Shown here one piece after another: positions 12,527-19,780 of a stretch of DNA of 19,780 nucleotides (positions are counted from its first letter, which is position 1; each line of letters opens with the position of its first letter). The DNA lies in contig CAZTYH010000062.1 in NCBI GenBank assembly GCA_964617565.1, positions 1-19,780 on the forward strand, in the 5' to 3' direction. A program made the position numbers and the translations under genes. The stretch is from JAKJGV01 sp964617565. Its GTDB lineage: Bacteria; Verrucomicrobiota; Kiritimatiellia; CAIQIC01; JAGNIJ01. The notes below the pieces were generated by a model, which saw only the letters and a list, made by a program, of their open reading frames with translations, made no database searches and was not told the DNA's origin.

Positions 12527-15229
12527 ATGAAGACAAAAAGCGCTTTTATTATTTCCTTCCTTCTCATTGCAGCCGGCGTTCTCCTCGTCAATGCTCAACC
12601 CGGGATTGATGTGCCGGACTTTCAGCGTTTGTTCCTGAACAACCCCGACCCCATTGTCCGGCTTCATGACGAGATGGATGATGTGTCCGCCTGGGAGCTT
12701 TTCACCTCCGAAGGCTCCACGGGCCGGATTTCCCGTGGCGAGGGGAAGGAAGGGGGAAGCCTGTGCCTGCAATACAACCTGTCGGGCCATCAGGATTTCT
12801 GCGCGCTGAAAAAGCAAGCGAAACCGTTCAGCGTCTCCGAAAGAGTCGGCATCAGGATCCGCCTCCGCGGCGCAAATCCCGGAAATGTGGTGGATGTGAA
12901 AGTGGTGGACAAGGACGGTGGTTATTTCGGCGTGCTGGGCCTTACGAATACGGGAGAATCGGATTGGGCGGAAATCGTCCTTCGGCCGGATGATCTGCGC
13001 TATCTCTGGGGCGGTGAGGATATGCGGCTGGATGAAATTCACTTTTACGAGATTGCCGTTGCGGCCAATTACGCGACGGGGCCGGGCGAGTTATACGTTG
13101 ATGATTATCAAATAACGGAACATACCGATTCGTATATTGAGCTTGCGCTCTCGCAGGTGGGATATCATCCCGAGGATTCCAAGCACGCAGTCCTTCGCCT
13201 GGTCGGCGAGCCTCCGGCTGACGAATTCGGTTTTGAGATCGTAGATGAAGACACGGGCTCTACCGTGTTGAAAGGGGTGATGAAGGAACAGGCGTTCTCG
13301 ATCTGGTCCGGGAAGTACTATACGGGAGACTTTTCGGCGCTTGCGGCGCCAGGCACTTATCGGCTGCGCGTTCGCGCAGCGGAAGCAGATTTGGATTCGA
13401 GTCCATTCCAGATCGGGCAGAAGGTTCTGCAAGAGAAGGTGACCCCCGCCGTAATTTCCTTTCTTCGATTCATGCACTGCGGCTTTAAGTGTCATCCGAA
13501 CGATCCGATCATCGGTGGATATCACGACACCTTCTACGATGTCGGCAACCGGATGTGGTCGCTGACGCACATGATTGCCGGGCTTGCGATGACGGTCGAA
13601 CACGGGGGCGTGGGGGACTGGGACAGGAACCGGCTGGATGAATCACTGGATGAGTTGTTGTATGCGCTCAGTTTCGCGTTGCGGGCACAGCTTCCGGATG
13701 GCGGGGTTGGACACGCGGGAATCGGTCATACCGGGCATGTGGATAATTCAAAGTATCGGTTCGAAGAGGATACGCATCCCCGGGTGCTGGACAAATATTC
13801 CGCCGTCGTTCCGACCTATTACTATGTCGGCGCCATGTGCCGGGCATACCCGGTAATCTGCGAGAAATATCCGGCCGTCGCGGCCGAGGTGTTGAAGGCG
13901 GCCAAAGCGGCAGCCGGCTTCCTGCTCAACAGGGAAAGGGGGTTCCGTACGGCGCACGAGCACGGTGGGTTCATCTATGCGATGACGGAGATGTACCGCC
14001 TGACGGGTGACTCAAAATATCTCGAAGGGATTCCGAGACACCTCGATCTTGTTGCAAAACTGCAGGACCTGGATTCGGGGAATAAGGAGATTGCTGTCTG
14101 CGGTGATTTTTTCCTTTCGCGCGACGAGCGCAACTTTACTTACCAGTACAAGTTTCATGAACTTAACCTGGCGATCCTGCTGGGATTCGCCAATATCGTG
14201 GAACTCTACGAGCCTTCGTCCCCGGAATGGCTGCATGCGGCGTATATGCTGGAGGTGTTTCACCAGTGTTACCTTAAACCGATGTCGTCGCTGACGCCTT
14301 ACCGGCAGATCGCTCACGGATTGGAACGGGAGGGCGACGGCTACCGGGTTGCGCAATTCTCTCCGCCGGATCATCCATGGGTAGGCGCACACGGGCTTAA
14401 CGTGGACCACTTCGCCTACGGATACCTCGCGATGCGGACGGGATACCTGTTTGAGGATCTGTGGTGCGAGCGTTTTGCGGACGATCAAATGCAATGGGTG
14501 CTCGGAGCGAATCCGTTGCGCTATTCCATGGTCTGCGGCGTGGGAGCGAACAACCCGGTGGTATGGTCGTCCATGCACGGCAAGGAAGGGCCGGTGGATG
14601 GCGGCATCCCGAACGGACTGGTGGGAGACCGGCTGCGCTTTCCGATCTGGCTCGTTGTTTTCTCCAGCGGTGAATACTGGCTTCCGCACAACGATTGGTA
14701 TTTGATTTTGTCTTCCGTCTTGGACAGACCAGGCGTGATTGAAGGGCTTGTGGCGAATAATCCGCCATCTGGACAGGTTGAGATTTATGCCGGGGCCGAA
14801 AAAATATGGGCAGGACCGGTAGGCGGTGAAGGAAAATTCGGGCCGGTCGAAGTAGCGCCGCAAAAGGAATACAGGATCCGCTATGAAGGAGAAAAAGTGT
14901 GGGCAGAGCGGAAAGTGCTCCTGCTTGCAGGAGAGCGTGAGAAGGTTCTGCTCGACCCGCAGGCCTCATACGATGTTCGTCTTTCATGTGCCAGAAAAGA
15001 TGGAGAGCGTGCCGAGATTGGGATCGTAGTGGAAAATGGATGTGGGCAGGAAGTTTTCCCGGAATTGAGCGTGCGCGTTTTCGACGGTGTTGAAGGGCAG
15101 GAAGAGGAGCTCAAGGTTTCCGTGCCGGCGGGCGAGAAAACTCACCTCAAACGGGAATATGTTTTCCGTGAAGGGCGTCCGCTGCTCGTAGCGGTTGGCA
15201 GGAATGCGTTACTGGTTCCGTACAGATGA
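12527..15229 (+). CDS. Secreted GH9-like glycoside hydrolase with N-terminal carbohydrate-binding-like domain
   Basis: 900 aa. Residues 1-23 are a Sec signal peptide (MKTKSAFIISFLLIAAGVLLVNA). About 30-190 is a galactose-binding-like beta domain (CBM11/CIA30-like shape, ending GELYVDDYQI). About 203-290 is the Ig-like CelD_N domain of GH9 enzymes (LALSQVGYHPEDSKHAVLRL). About 295-735 is the (alpha/alpha)6 catalytic domain: GGYHDTFYDVG (330-340) stands where GH9 has HDAGDYG, giving D334 and D338 as possible nucleophile/base; LGANPLRYSMVCGVG matches the ILGxNPxxxSxVTGxG block; E716 in SSGEYW is the likely proton donor. Residues 736-900 form a beta-rich tail. Beta-1,4-glucan or a related glycan is the probable target. 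The frame is open far upstream, but AAAGGAG and the signal peptide fix the start at 12527. It is divergent from the BMC operon. Confidence 0.85.
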   Translation: MKTKSAFIISFLLIAAGVLLVNAQPGIDVPDFQRLFLNNPDPIVRLHDEMDDVSAWELFTSEGSTGRISRGEGKEGGSLCLQYNLSGHQDFCALKKQAKPFSVSERVGIRIRLRGANPGNVVDVKVVDKDGGYFGVLGLTNTGESDWAEIVLRPDDLRYLWGGEDMRLDEIHFYEIAVAANYATGPGELYVDDYQITEHTDSYIELALSQVGYHPEDSKHAVLRLVGEPPADEFGFEIVDEDTGSTVLKGVMKEQAFSIWSGKYYTGDFSALAAPGTYRLRVRAAEADLDSSPFQIGQKVLQEKVTPAVISFLRFMHCGFKCHPNDPIIGGYHDTFYDVGNRMWSLTHMIAGLAMTVEHGGVGDWDRNRLDESLDELLYALSFALRAQLPDGGVGHAGIGHTGHVDNSKYRFEEDTHPRVLDKYSAVVPTYYYVGAMCRAYPVICEKYPAVAAEVLKAAKAAAGFLLNRERGFRTAHEHGGFIYAMTEMYRLTGDSKYLEGIPRHLDLVAKLQDLDSGNKEIAVCGDFFLSRDERNFTYQYKFHELNLAILLGFANIVELYEPSSPEWLHAAYMLEVFHQCYLKPMSSLTPYRQIAHGLEREGDGYRVAQFSPPDHPWVGAHGLNVDHFAYGYLAMRTGYLFEDLWCERFADDQMQWVLGANPLRYSMVCGVGANNPVVWSSMHGKEGPVDGGIPNGLVGDRLRFPIWLVVFSSGEYWLPHNDWYLILSSVLDRPGVIEGLVANNPPSGQVEIYAGAEKIWAGPVGGEGKFGPVEVAPQKEYRIRYEGEKVWAERKVLLLAGEREKVLLDPQASYDVRLSCARKDGERAEIGIVVENGCGQEVFPELSVRVFDGVEGQEEELKVSVPAGEKTHLKREYVFREGRPLLVAVGRNALLVPYR

Positions 15230-15239
15230 TGCGGGATCA

Positions 15240-15299
15240 GAAGCTTTGTCGTTAGCTTCGTCCGTTCAGCCCTGCGCCGATATGGGATTCGGCGTTACG
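15240..15299. repeat. Downstream repeat element of the GH9 gene, right copy
   Basis: The 77-nt interval between the convergent GH9 and foldase genes holds GAAGCT/AGCTTC (15240-15245 with 15254-15259, 8-nt loop), then CTGCGCCG...TCGGCGTTACG (15272-15299), the second copy of the 28-bp repeat found upstream of GH9. The hairpin lacks a U-run, so terminator function is weakly supported. Confidence 0.55.
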
Positions 15300-15306
15300 C
15301 AACGGA

Positions 15307-17094
15307 TTACGTGTCTTCCTCGGTTTCTTCCGCGGGCGATTCTTCCTCTTCATCCATTCCTTCTTCGTCTTCCCAATCCTGTGAACGGGAGGAGAGAAGG
15401 TCCTGGAATCCGGCTTTCGCCAGGAGGTAATTTTCCCATTCCTGGAAGAGCATGCGCGAGCGCTGCTGGCGTACCGTTTCCCGGATCTGGGGCGCGATGG
15501 AAGGCAAGAGCGATGAATCGCCGGGCGAACGCCGCGCGATATACCCGACCAGCACACCATCATCGAAGGGCAGAATGTCCGTTACTTCGCCTTCATTCCG
15601 GGGGAGGATTCCGCGAATCAGGATATCCGAATACTCGTTGGTTTCCATTCCCGCCGCGAGGGTAAATTCGCCCGTTTCCAGCACTTCCAGCCCGAAGGGT
15701 TTGACGGCCTCGGCAAAGGTCTTGCCTGTTTCGACAGCTTCCGTGGCGGCCGTGCGAATGTCCTGCGCTTTTTTGGAAAGCGCTTCATCCATCGCATTTT
15801 CTTTCGCCATCTTCAGGGCGAGGTCGGAGATCGCGTCGAATTCAGGCACATGCGGCGCAATTTTCTCTTCGATTGCGATGACGTAAACATAATTGGATCC
15901 GACTACAGCATCGCTGAAATACTCGTCCGGGTTGGGGTTCAGCGAGAATGCGGCGATGTTGAAGAATTGTCCGGCATCCACACCGGGCACTTCATCGCGC
16001 AGCCCGAACGGGCCGGCCTGTTTCACTTCAAGGCCGGCTTTTTCGGCCGCCTCTTCAAAAGCGGGCGCCTGCCCCTGGCGGTCCGGCGCAAGGCTTACCA
16101 CGAGATCCACGGCAGCTTCCGTCGCGCGATCCACCGCGGCACGGCGCGTCAGGACCTCAAAGATGTTGGTTTTTACAAGATCGAAGCTGACTGTTTCGAC
16201 GCGGTTTGTAACCACATCCACTTCGATCAAGTCCCCGTCTTCCGTCATTTCAGTCCGCTTGATCGTGACTTCGTTCGTCACGACAAACGTGTCTATGAAC
16301 TCATCGTAATAGCCCAGCGCCTCGTCTTCGTTTGTAACGGCGGCATTGGCCAGGTAGTTCTCGACGGGAATCTCGACATACTTGACACGCACTTGCGGCG
16401 GCGTGGTGAACGCGGTCGGCTCGCCATCGTAGAATGCGCGGGCATCATCAAGCGTGATTTTGACATCGGCCGCAATGGAGTCCCGCGGCAGCTTCACGTA
16501 TTGCACTTCGAATTCGTCCGTCAGCGAGCGGAACGTTCGCACAATGTCCATCGGGGCGATCAGCACGGCGTTTTGAATGACGCGCTGCAGTTTCTGGAGC
16601 GTGATTTCTTCGCGGACATGCCGCTCGAAGTGGGCTTCCGTGAAGCCCATGGGCGCGAGGAGATTCTGGATGAACGCGGCATAGGCATTGGGGTTGAAGC
16701 GGCCTTCCACGCTGAATGCGGGCTGAGACTGAAGGGTGGCGAGCACTTCCTCGTCACCGGTTTCGATTCCGAGCTTTGCCGCCTCGCGGAGGGCGGCGAG
16801 TCTGCGCCAGGCCGAATCGCGAAGCTGGCCATCCAGGGCGTCGTCAATATCGAAGCGGCGGCCGAGGCCGAGCGCCACGGACATGTAGGTGTTGAAATAG
16901 GATTGGAGGAATTCGTCGCGCGAGACGAATTTGCCATCGAGTTTTCCGGCCGCATTGGCCTCCTCGGCGCGACGGCCTTCCGAAGGAGTCTGCGTACCCC
17001 ATATCACAAAGGAAAAAACAATCACGACCAGAAACACGGCCCAGAGGAGCCGAGACTGGATCAACCGGTGAAATCTGGAAATCATCATTACCAT
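15307..17094 (-). CDS. Membrane-anchored SurA/PpiD-like periplasmic foldase
   Basis: 595 aa. A single N-terminal membrane anchor (residues about 17-33, LWAVFLVVIVFSFVIWG) follows a short basic cytoplasmic tip, then a SurA_N-type helical chaperone region (about 45-190) containing GKFVSRDEFLQSY and LGIETGDEEVLATL. Further on, two related stretches begin FEEAAEKAGLEV (about residue 345) and FAEAVKPFGLEV (about 460); they look like degenerate duplicated parvulin halves, so isomerase activity is doubtful. The tail (570-595) is strongly acidic (DEEEESPAEETEEDT). The role would be folding of outer-membrane or secreted proteins at the inner membrane surface. Start: ATG at 17094 with GGAAGGT 11 nt upstream; ATG codons at positions 3 and 4 are alternatives. 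A candidate promoter lies upstream, so it need not depend on the preceding gene. Confidence 0.85.
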   Translation of the reverse strand: MVMMISRFHRLIQSRLLWAVFLVVIVFSFVIWGTQTPSEGRRAEEANAAGKLDGKFVSRDEFLQSYFNTYMSVALGLGRRFDIDDALDGQLRDSAWRRLAALREAAKLGIETGDEEVLATLQSQPAFSVEGRFNPNAYAAFIQNLLAPMGFTEAHFERHVREEITLQKLQRVIQNAVLIAPMDIVRTFRSLTDEFEVQYVKLPRDSIAADVKITLDDARAFYDGEPTAFTTPPQVRVKYVEIPVENYLANAAVTNEDEALGYYDEFIDTFVVTNEVTIKRTEMTEDGDLIEVDVVTNRVETVSFDLVKTNIFEVLTRRAAVDRATEAAVDLVVSLAPDRQGQAPAFEEAAEKAGLEVKQAGPFGLRDEVPGVDAGQFFNIAAFSLNPNPDEYFSDAVVGSNYVYVIAIEEKIAPHVPEFDAISDLALKMAKENAMDEALSKKAQDIRTAATEAVETGKTFAEAVKPFGLEVLETGEFTLAAGMETNEYSDILIRGILPRNEGEVTDILPFDDGVLVGYIARRSPGDSSLLPSIAPQIRETVRQQRSRMLFQEWENYLLAKAGFQDLLSSRSQDWEDEEGMDEEEESPAEETEEDT

Positions 17095-17153
17095 GACGCT
17101 GCGCTACCTTCCGTGGCTGTTATGCCGTGCTTTATGGTTGAAAACAGACCGGA

Positions 17154-17182
17154 AACATATCTTTCCGTCTCGACGGGGTCAA
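17154..17182 (-). promoter_or_regulatory. Candidate promoter of the PpiD-like gene
   Basis: Minus strand TTGACC (17182-17177; 5 of 6), 17-nt spacer, TATGTT (17159-17154; 4 of 6). The predicted start near 17147 gives a leader of about 52 nt to the ATG at 17094. It lies in the 113-nt gap after the 528-aa membrane protein. Confidence 0.45.
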
Positions 17183-17207
17183 CAGGGAACACACGCGCAG
17201 AGGCGAA

Positions 17208-18794
17208 TCAGGCCGTGCGCTCGCGGCGGAGGCGTCCGATGGTGAGGGGCAGATTGAAGAGTAGATCGAATATCCGGTGTTCGAGGAGGCCGCCGGTTTT
17301 GCCGTAATGCGGGATCAGGCGGATCAGTCTTGCCACCCACAGGGATGCCGCAAAGCGGGAGAGGGCGGGGAAGGCCTGAACCATTTGCAGTGGAAAGCTG
17401 AAGAAGCCGACATACCGCCAGAAGGAGAGCGCGAGCGCGATGCGCAACCGCGCCGCCAGCTTGCGCCTCCAGGCCACCCACACCACGTACAAGCCCCGGC
17501 TGATTGATCCGGGAGAGATGGGCAAAACGGCGAACAAGGCGCTCCATGCGATGATCAGGCGGAGCGTATCCATCATGTCCAGGCCGTGAACGAGCGAGTA
17601 TATGACGCTGAAGCAGATGACCGTGATCGTGGTGATGGGCAGCGTGCAGATATGAACAAAGAAACATTGGAGGTAGAGTTGCACATCGGGGTCGTTCACC
17701 TGGCTTCGGATTCGCATCGCTTCTTCTTCCGAAATGCGCGACTCTTCCAGGCCGGTATCCACCTGTTCCACCAGCCATACGGAACGCGCCACGGGATCTC
17801 GCGCGAGGCGCAAAGCCTCTTTCATTCTCTTGATGGAATTGCGAACGGCGGCAAGCAGGCGCTTTCTGAAAAGCGGCCTCGGTTCTTTTTGCGACCACAA
17901 CCAGAGCAGATGGGCAATGGCAGGATTTGCCTTCGGCATAACCGGGGTGAAGTCGCCCGGCTCACGCGGCGGCGCGTCCAGCAGTGCCAGCAGCTCCTCC
18001 GCGGCCATGCGCACATCGTCGAAATTGCCGGCATGTTTTTCCAGGAACGAGCGTAATGTGTTCGCGTCGGATTTGGCGGGCTCGAAATCAGTGGCTGCAA
18101 GGCCATGGTATGGACCGGGAAAGCCCGCGCGAAGAACAACACGCCGGATGCTGCGCCAGTTCCGCCAATCGTAACGCTCGGCAAGTCCCGTGGCGCCCAT
18201 TTCTCGCAGGAGCCGCGCGAAACGCGCCATGAAAAATCTCTTGGCGGTGTACTCGTTGGGGAAATCGGATGGGTGATGATAGTCCGGGTCCGGTGGAGGG
18301 TGGGTGCGGTCGAAGACCGCGTCGTCCATTTCGAGCCGCCAGGAGCGTCCGGGCGCCCATTCCTCGATGGTTCCGAAGGCCCGGAGATTCTGATCGTAGA
18401 ACGTCGCGTAGATTTTGGGCACACAATCGGGATCGCCCAGCGTGATCGTTGCCGCCCGGCGAACGAGCAGATGCCAGAGCGCCCCGATACGCCCGACGCG
18501 GTCCATATGGTCCAGCAGTTTCCGCCGAGGCGCGATCATACTCATGAACGTGTCGCATGGGCAGAACCAGCAGAAGGGCACGTGATAAACCTTGAGACAA
18601 TAGGTGGCGGTAGGGATCAGGCCGACGGAGGCCGCGTCGTTGTTCACGGGGCGGACGCGATAGACCTGGTTATAGCGCGACCCGCCTACATGTTCTTCGA
18701 TATGAATCTGAAGGATTGCCGTTGAAGGAGGAACAAGTCCTTTCACCTGCAAGGCAATTTCGCGCGTGGTCAGGACACTATCGCCACGATTCAT
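17208..18794 (-). CDS. Unrecognised 528-aa protein: kinase-like N-terminal part plus C-terminal membrane region
   Basis: I do not recognise the family. Residues about 28-70 (LQIHIEEHVGGSRYNQVYRVRP, then TYCLKVYHV with K68) have the shape of a kinase or aminoglycoside-phosphotransferase nucleotide loop and beta-3 lysine. FGTIEEWAPGRSW (140-152) resembles a hinge, but no HRD/DFG or HxDxxxxN motif follows; PYHGLAATDFEPAKSD (228-243) is the nearest candidate. A Cys-rich patch FCWFCPC lies at 74-80. The C-terminal 150 residues hold about three hydrophobic segments (from CFFVHICTLPITTITVICFSV, from LRLIIAWSALFAVLPI, and from FWRYVGFFSFPLQ). It starts 11 nt after the kdsD stop, with no clear ribosome site, so the two are probably co-transcribed. 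A link to lipid-A/Kdo core assembly, for example a WaaP-like sugar kinase, is conceivable but unproven. Confidence 0.75.
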   Translation of the reverse strand: MNRGDSVLTTREIALQVKGLVPPSTAILQIHIEEHVGGSRYNQVYRVRPVNNDAASVGLIPTATYCLKVYHVPFCWFCPCDTFMSMIAPRRKLLDHMDRVGRIGALWHLLVRRAATITLGDPDCVPKIYATFYDQNLRAFGTIEEWAPGRSWRLEMDDAVFDRTHPPPDPDYHHPSDFPNEYTAKRFFMARFARLLREMGATGLAERYDWRNWRSIRRVVLRAGFPGPYHGLAATDFEPAKSDANTLRSFLEKHAGNFDDVRMAAEELLALLDAPPREPGDFTPVMPKANPAIAHLLWLWSQKEPRPLFRKRLLAAVRNSIKRMKEALRLARDPVARSVWLVEQVDTGLEESRISEEEAMRIRSQVNDPDVQLYLQCFFVHICTLPITTITVICFSVIYSLVHGLDMMDTLRLIIAWSALFAVLPISPGSISRGLYVVWVAWRRKLAARLRIALALSFWRYVGFFSFPLQMVQAFPALSRFAASLWVARLIRLIPHYGKTGGLLEHRIFDLLFNLPLTIGRLRRERTA

Positions 18795-18805
18795 GGCTGC
18801 GTTGG

Positions 18806-19777
18806 TTAAAAGATTTTGAATTTTGGCAGATCCTGGATATCCACGAGTCCCACCACCCGGCGCTGATCGTCCACAATGATCAGGTCATCAATGTTGTGGC
18901 GCTCGAAGAGAGTCAGCACATCCACCGCAAGATGGTTTTCCGTCAAAGTGATCGGGTCTGCCGTCATGACGTCCTCGATCGCCTGTTCCGAGAGGTTCTG
19001 CTGATCGGTGATATGACGGCGCAGGTCCCCGTCCGTAAATATGCCGAGCAGGCGGCCATTGTCATCGGTGACGGCCACGGAACCTGCGCGAGCACCGGTC
19101 ATGGCGATTACCGCATCCTTCACTTTCGCGCCGCGCTTCACACAGGCCACGCGATCGTTTTTGCGCATGATGTCCGCCACGCGCAGGAGCAGGGTGCGGC
19201 CGATGGCTCCTCCGGGATGCAGCTTCGCGAAATCCTCCTTGCGGAATCCGCGCGCTTCGAGGAGCACCATGGCGAGTGCGTCGCCGACCGCGAGGGTGGC
19301 GGTGGTGCTGGCCGTGGGAGCGAGATTGAACGGGCAGGCCTCGCGTTCGACGGAAACGGGGATGGCGATATCGCTGTTTCGCGCGAGCGCGTTGTCGGTT
19401 GAGCCCGATAGTGAAATGATGATGATGCCGAGACGCTTGACGACGGGAATCAGGGCGAGGAGTTCTTCCGATTCACCGCTGTAGCTGAGCGTCAGGAGCA
19501 CATCGGCTTTTTGCAGGATACCGAGGTCGCCGTGCATCGCGTCCGACGGATGAACGAAAACGGCAGGACATCCGGTGCTGGTCAACGTCGCGGCAATTTT
19601 CCGTCCGATCGGCAGATTCTTGCCGACGCCGGTAATGACAATTTTGCCGCCGGCGCGAAGGCGCTCCAGGATGCTTTCCACGGCGCGCTCAAAGTCCGTG
19701 GACAGGCTTTCCTTTACGCGGACCAACCCGGCGATTTCGATATCGAGCACTTCCCGTGCTTTTTGAATGTAGTTCAT
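18806..19777 (-). CDS. kdsD: Arabinose-5-phosphate isomerase KdsD (SIS + two CBS domains)
   Basis: 323 aa, full length. Converts ribulose-5-phosphate to arabinose-5-phosphate, the first step of Kdo synthesis for lipopolysaccharide; cytosolic tetramer. The SIS domain covers about 1-190. All five residues aligned with the E. coli catalytic set are present: K53 (GVGKN), H82 (MHGDLG), E105 (SGESEE), E146 (EREACP) and H187 (LHPGG). The usual GKSGHIG reads GKNLPIG, an odd substitution next to the active-site lysine. Two CBS repeats follow (VADIMRKNDRVACV, and IEDVMTADPITLTENH with DLIIVDDQRRVVGLVDIQDL). The start ATG is three bases from the window edge, so its ribosome site is not visible. It indicates an outer membrane with Kdo-type LPS. 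Confidence 0.96.
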   Translation of the reverse strand: MNYIQKAREVLDIEIAGLVRVKESLSTDFERAVESILERLRAGGKIVITGVGKNLPIGRKIAATLTSTGCPAVFVHPSDAMHGDLGILQKADVLLTLSYSGESEELLALIPVVKRLGIIIISLSGSTDNALARNSDIAIPVSVEREACPFNLAPTASTTATLAVGDALAMVLLEARGFRKEDFAKLHPGGAIGRTLLLRVADIMRKNDRVACVKRGAKVKDAVIAMTGARAGSVAVTDDNGRLLGIFTDGDLRRHITDQQNLSEQAIEDVMTADPITLTENHLAVDVLTLFERHNIDDLIIVDDQRRVVGLVDIQDLPKFKIF

Positions 19778-19780
19778 GAT

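Noticed and set aside
12393..15299. Integron attC-like recombination sites around the GH9 gene
   Set aside because: GCGTTACG does not fit the GTTRRRY core, and the palindromic attC layout is absent; only the direct repeat is supported.
15850..17307. Long plus-strand open frame opposite the PpiD-like gene
   Set aside because: Antisense shadow with no family features; the minus-strand frame has a membrane anchor, ribosome site and foldase domain pattern.

Overview
The window looks like a metagenome-assembled scaffold of a Gram-negative bacterium. KdsD (LPS sugar synthesis) and a membrane-anchored SurA/PpiD-type foldase point to an outer membrane. The intergenic DNA is full of short degenerate repeats, a style I associate with Kiritimatiellota/Verrucomicrobiota-type PVC genomes; that placement is inference. 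There are two 100-N gaps. One (1823-1922) hides real sequence. The other (5658-5757) is false: the 55 bases before it recur exactly after it, and removing 155 nt restores one ankyrin gene.

Layout, left to right. (1) 1-3010, minus strand: a nucleoside phosphorolysis operon, deoB (phosphopentomutase), pyrimidine-nucleoside phosphorylase and purine nucleoside phosphorylase, with the last running off the window. (2) 3011-3627: repeat-rich, no gene. (3) 3628-6682, plus strand: a translationally coupled pair, an exported PSD/PsiD-like pyruvoyl decarboxylase and an exported ankyrin-repeat protein. (4) 6805-12235, minus strand: an eight-gene bacterial microcompartment (BMC) operon. In transcription order it encodes an RpiB-DERA fusion, BMC-T, BMC-H, BMC-P, a PduP-like CoA-acylating aldehyde dehydrogenase, BMC-T, BMC-P and BMC-P. 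(5) 12527-15229, plus strand: a secreted GH9-like glycoside hydrolase. (6) 15307-19777, minus strand: the PpiD/SurA-like protein, an unrecognised 528-aa membrane protein and kdsD.

The main result is the logical link between (1) and (4). Nucleoside phosphorylases release ribose-1-P and deoxyribose-1-P. DeoB converts these to the 5-phosphates. The DERA half of the fusion splits deoxyribose-5-P into glyceraldehyde-3-P and acetaldehyde, and the BMC aldehyde dehydrogenase turns acetaldehyde into acetyl-CoA inside a protein shell. The RpiB half would act on ribose-5-P. The set matches what I recall as the sugar-phosphate-utilising (SPU) BMC class, and the shell proteins resemble those of Haliangium ochraceum from memory. 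The features I do not recall being described are the single-polypeptide RpiB-DERA fusion with a probable encapsulation helix between its halves, an Asp at the usual RpiB catalytic Cys position, and several hairpins between shell genes that may set stoichiometry. No database search was possible.
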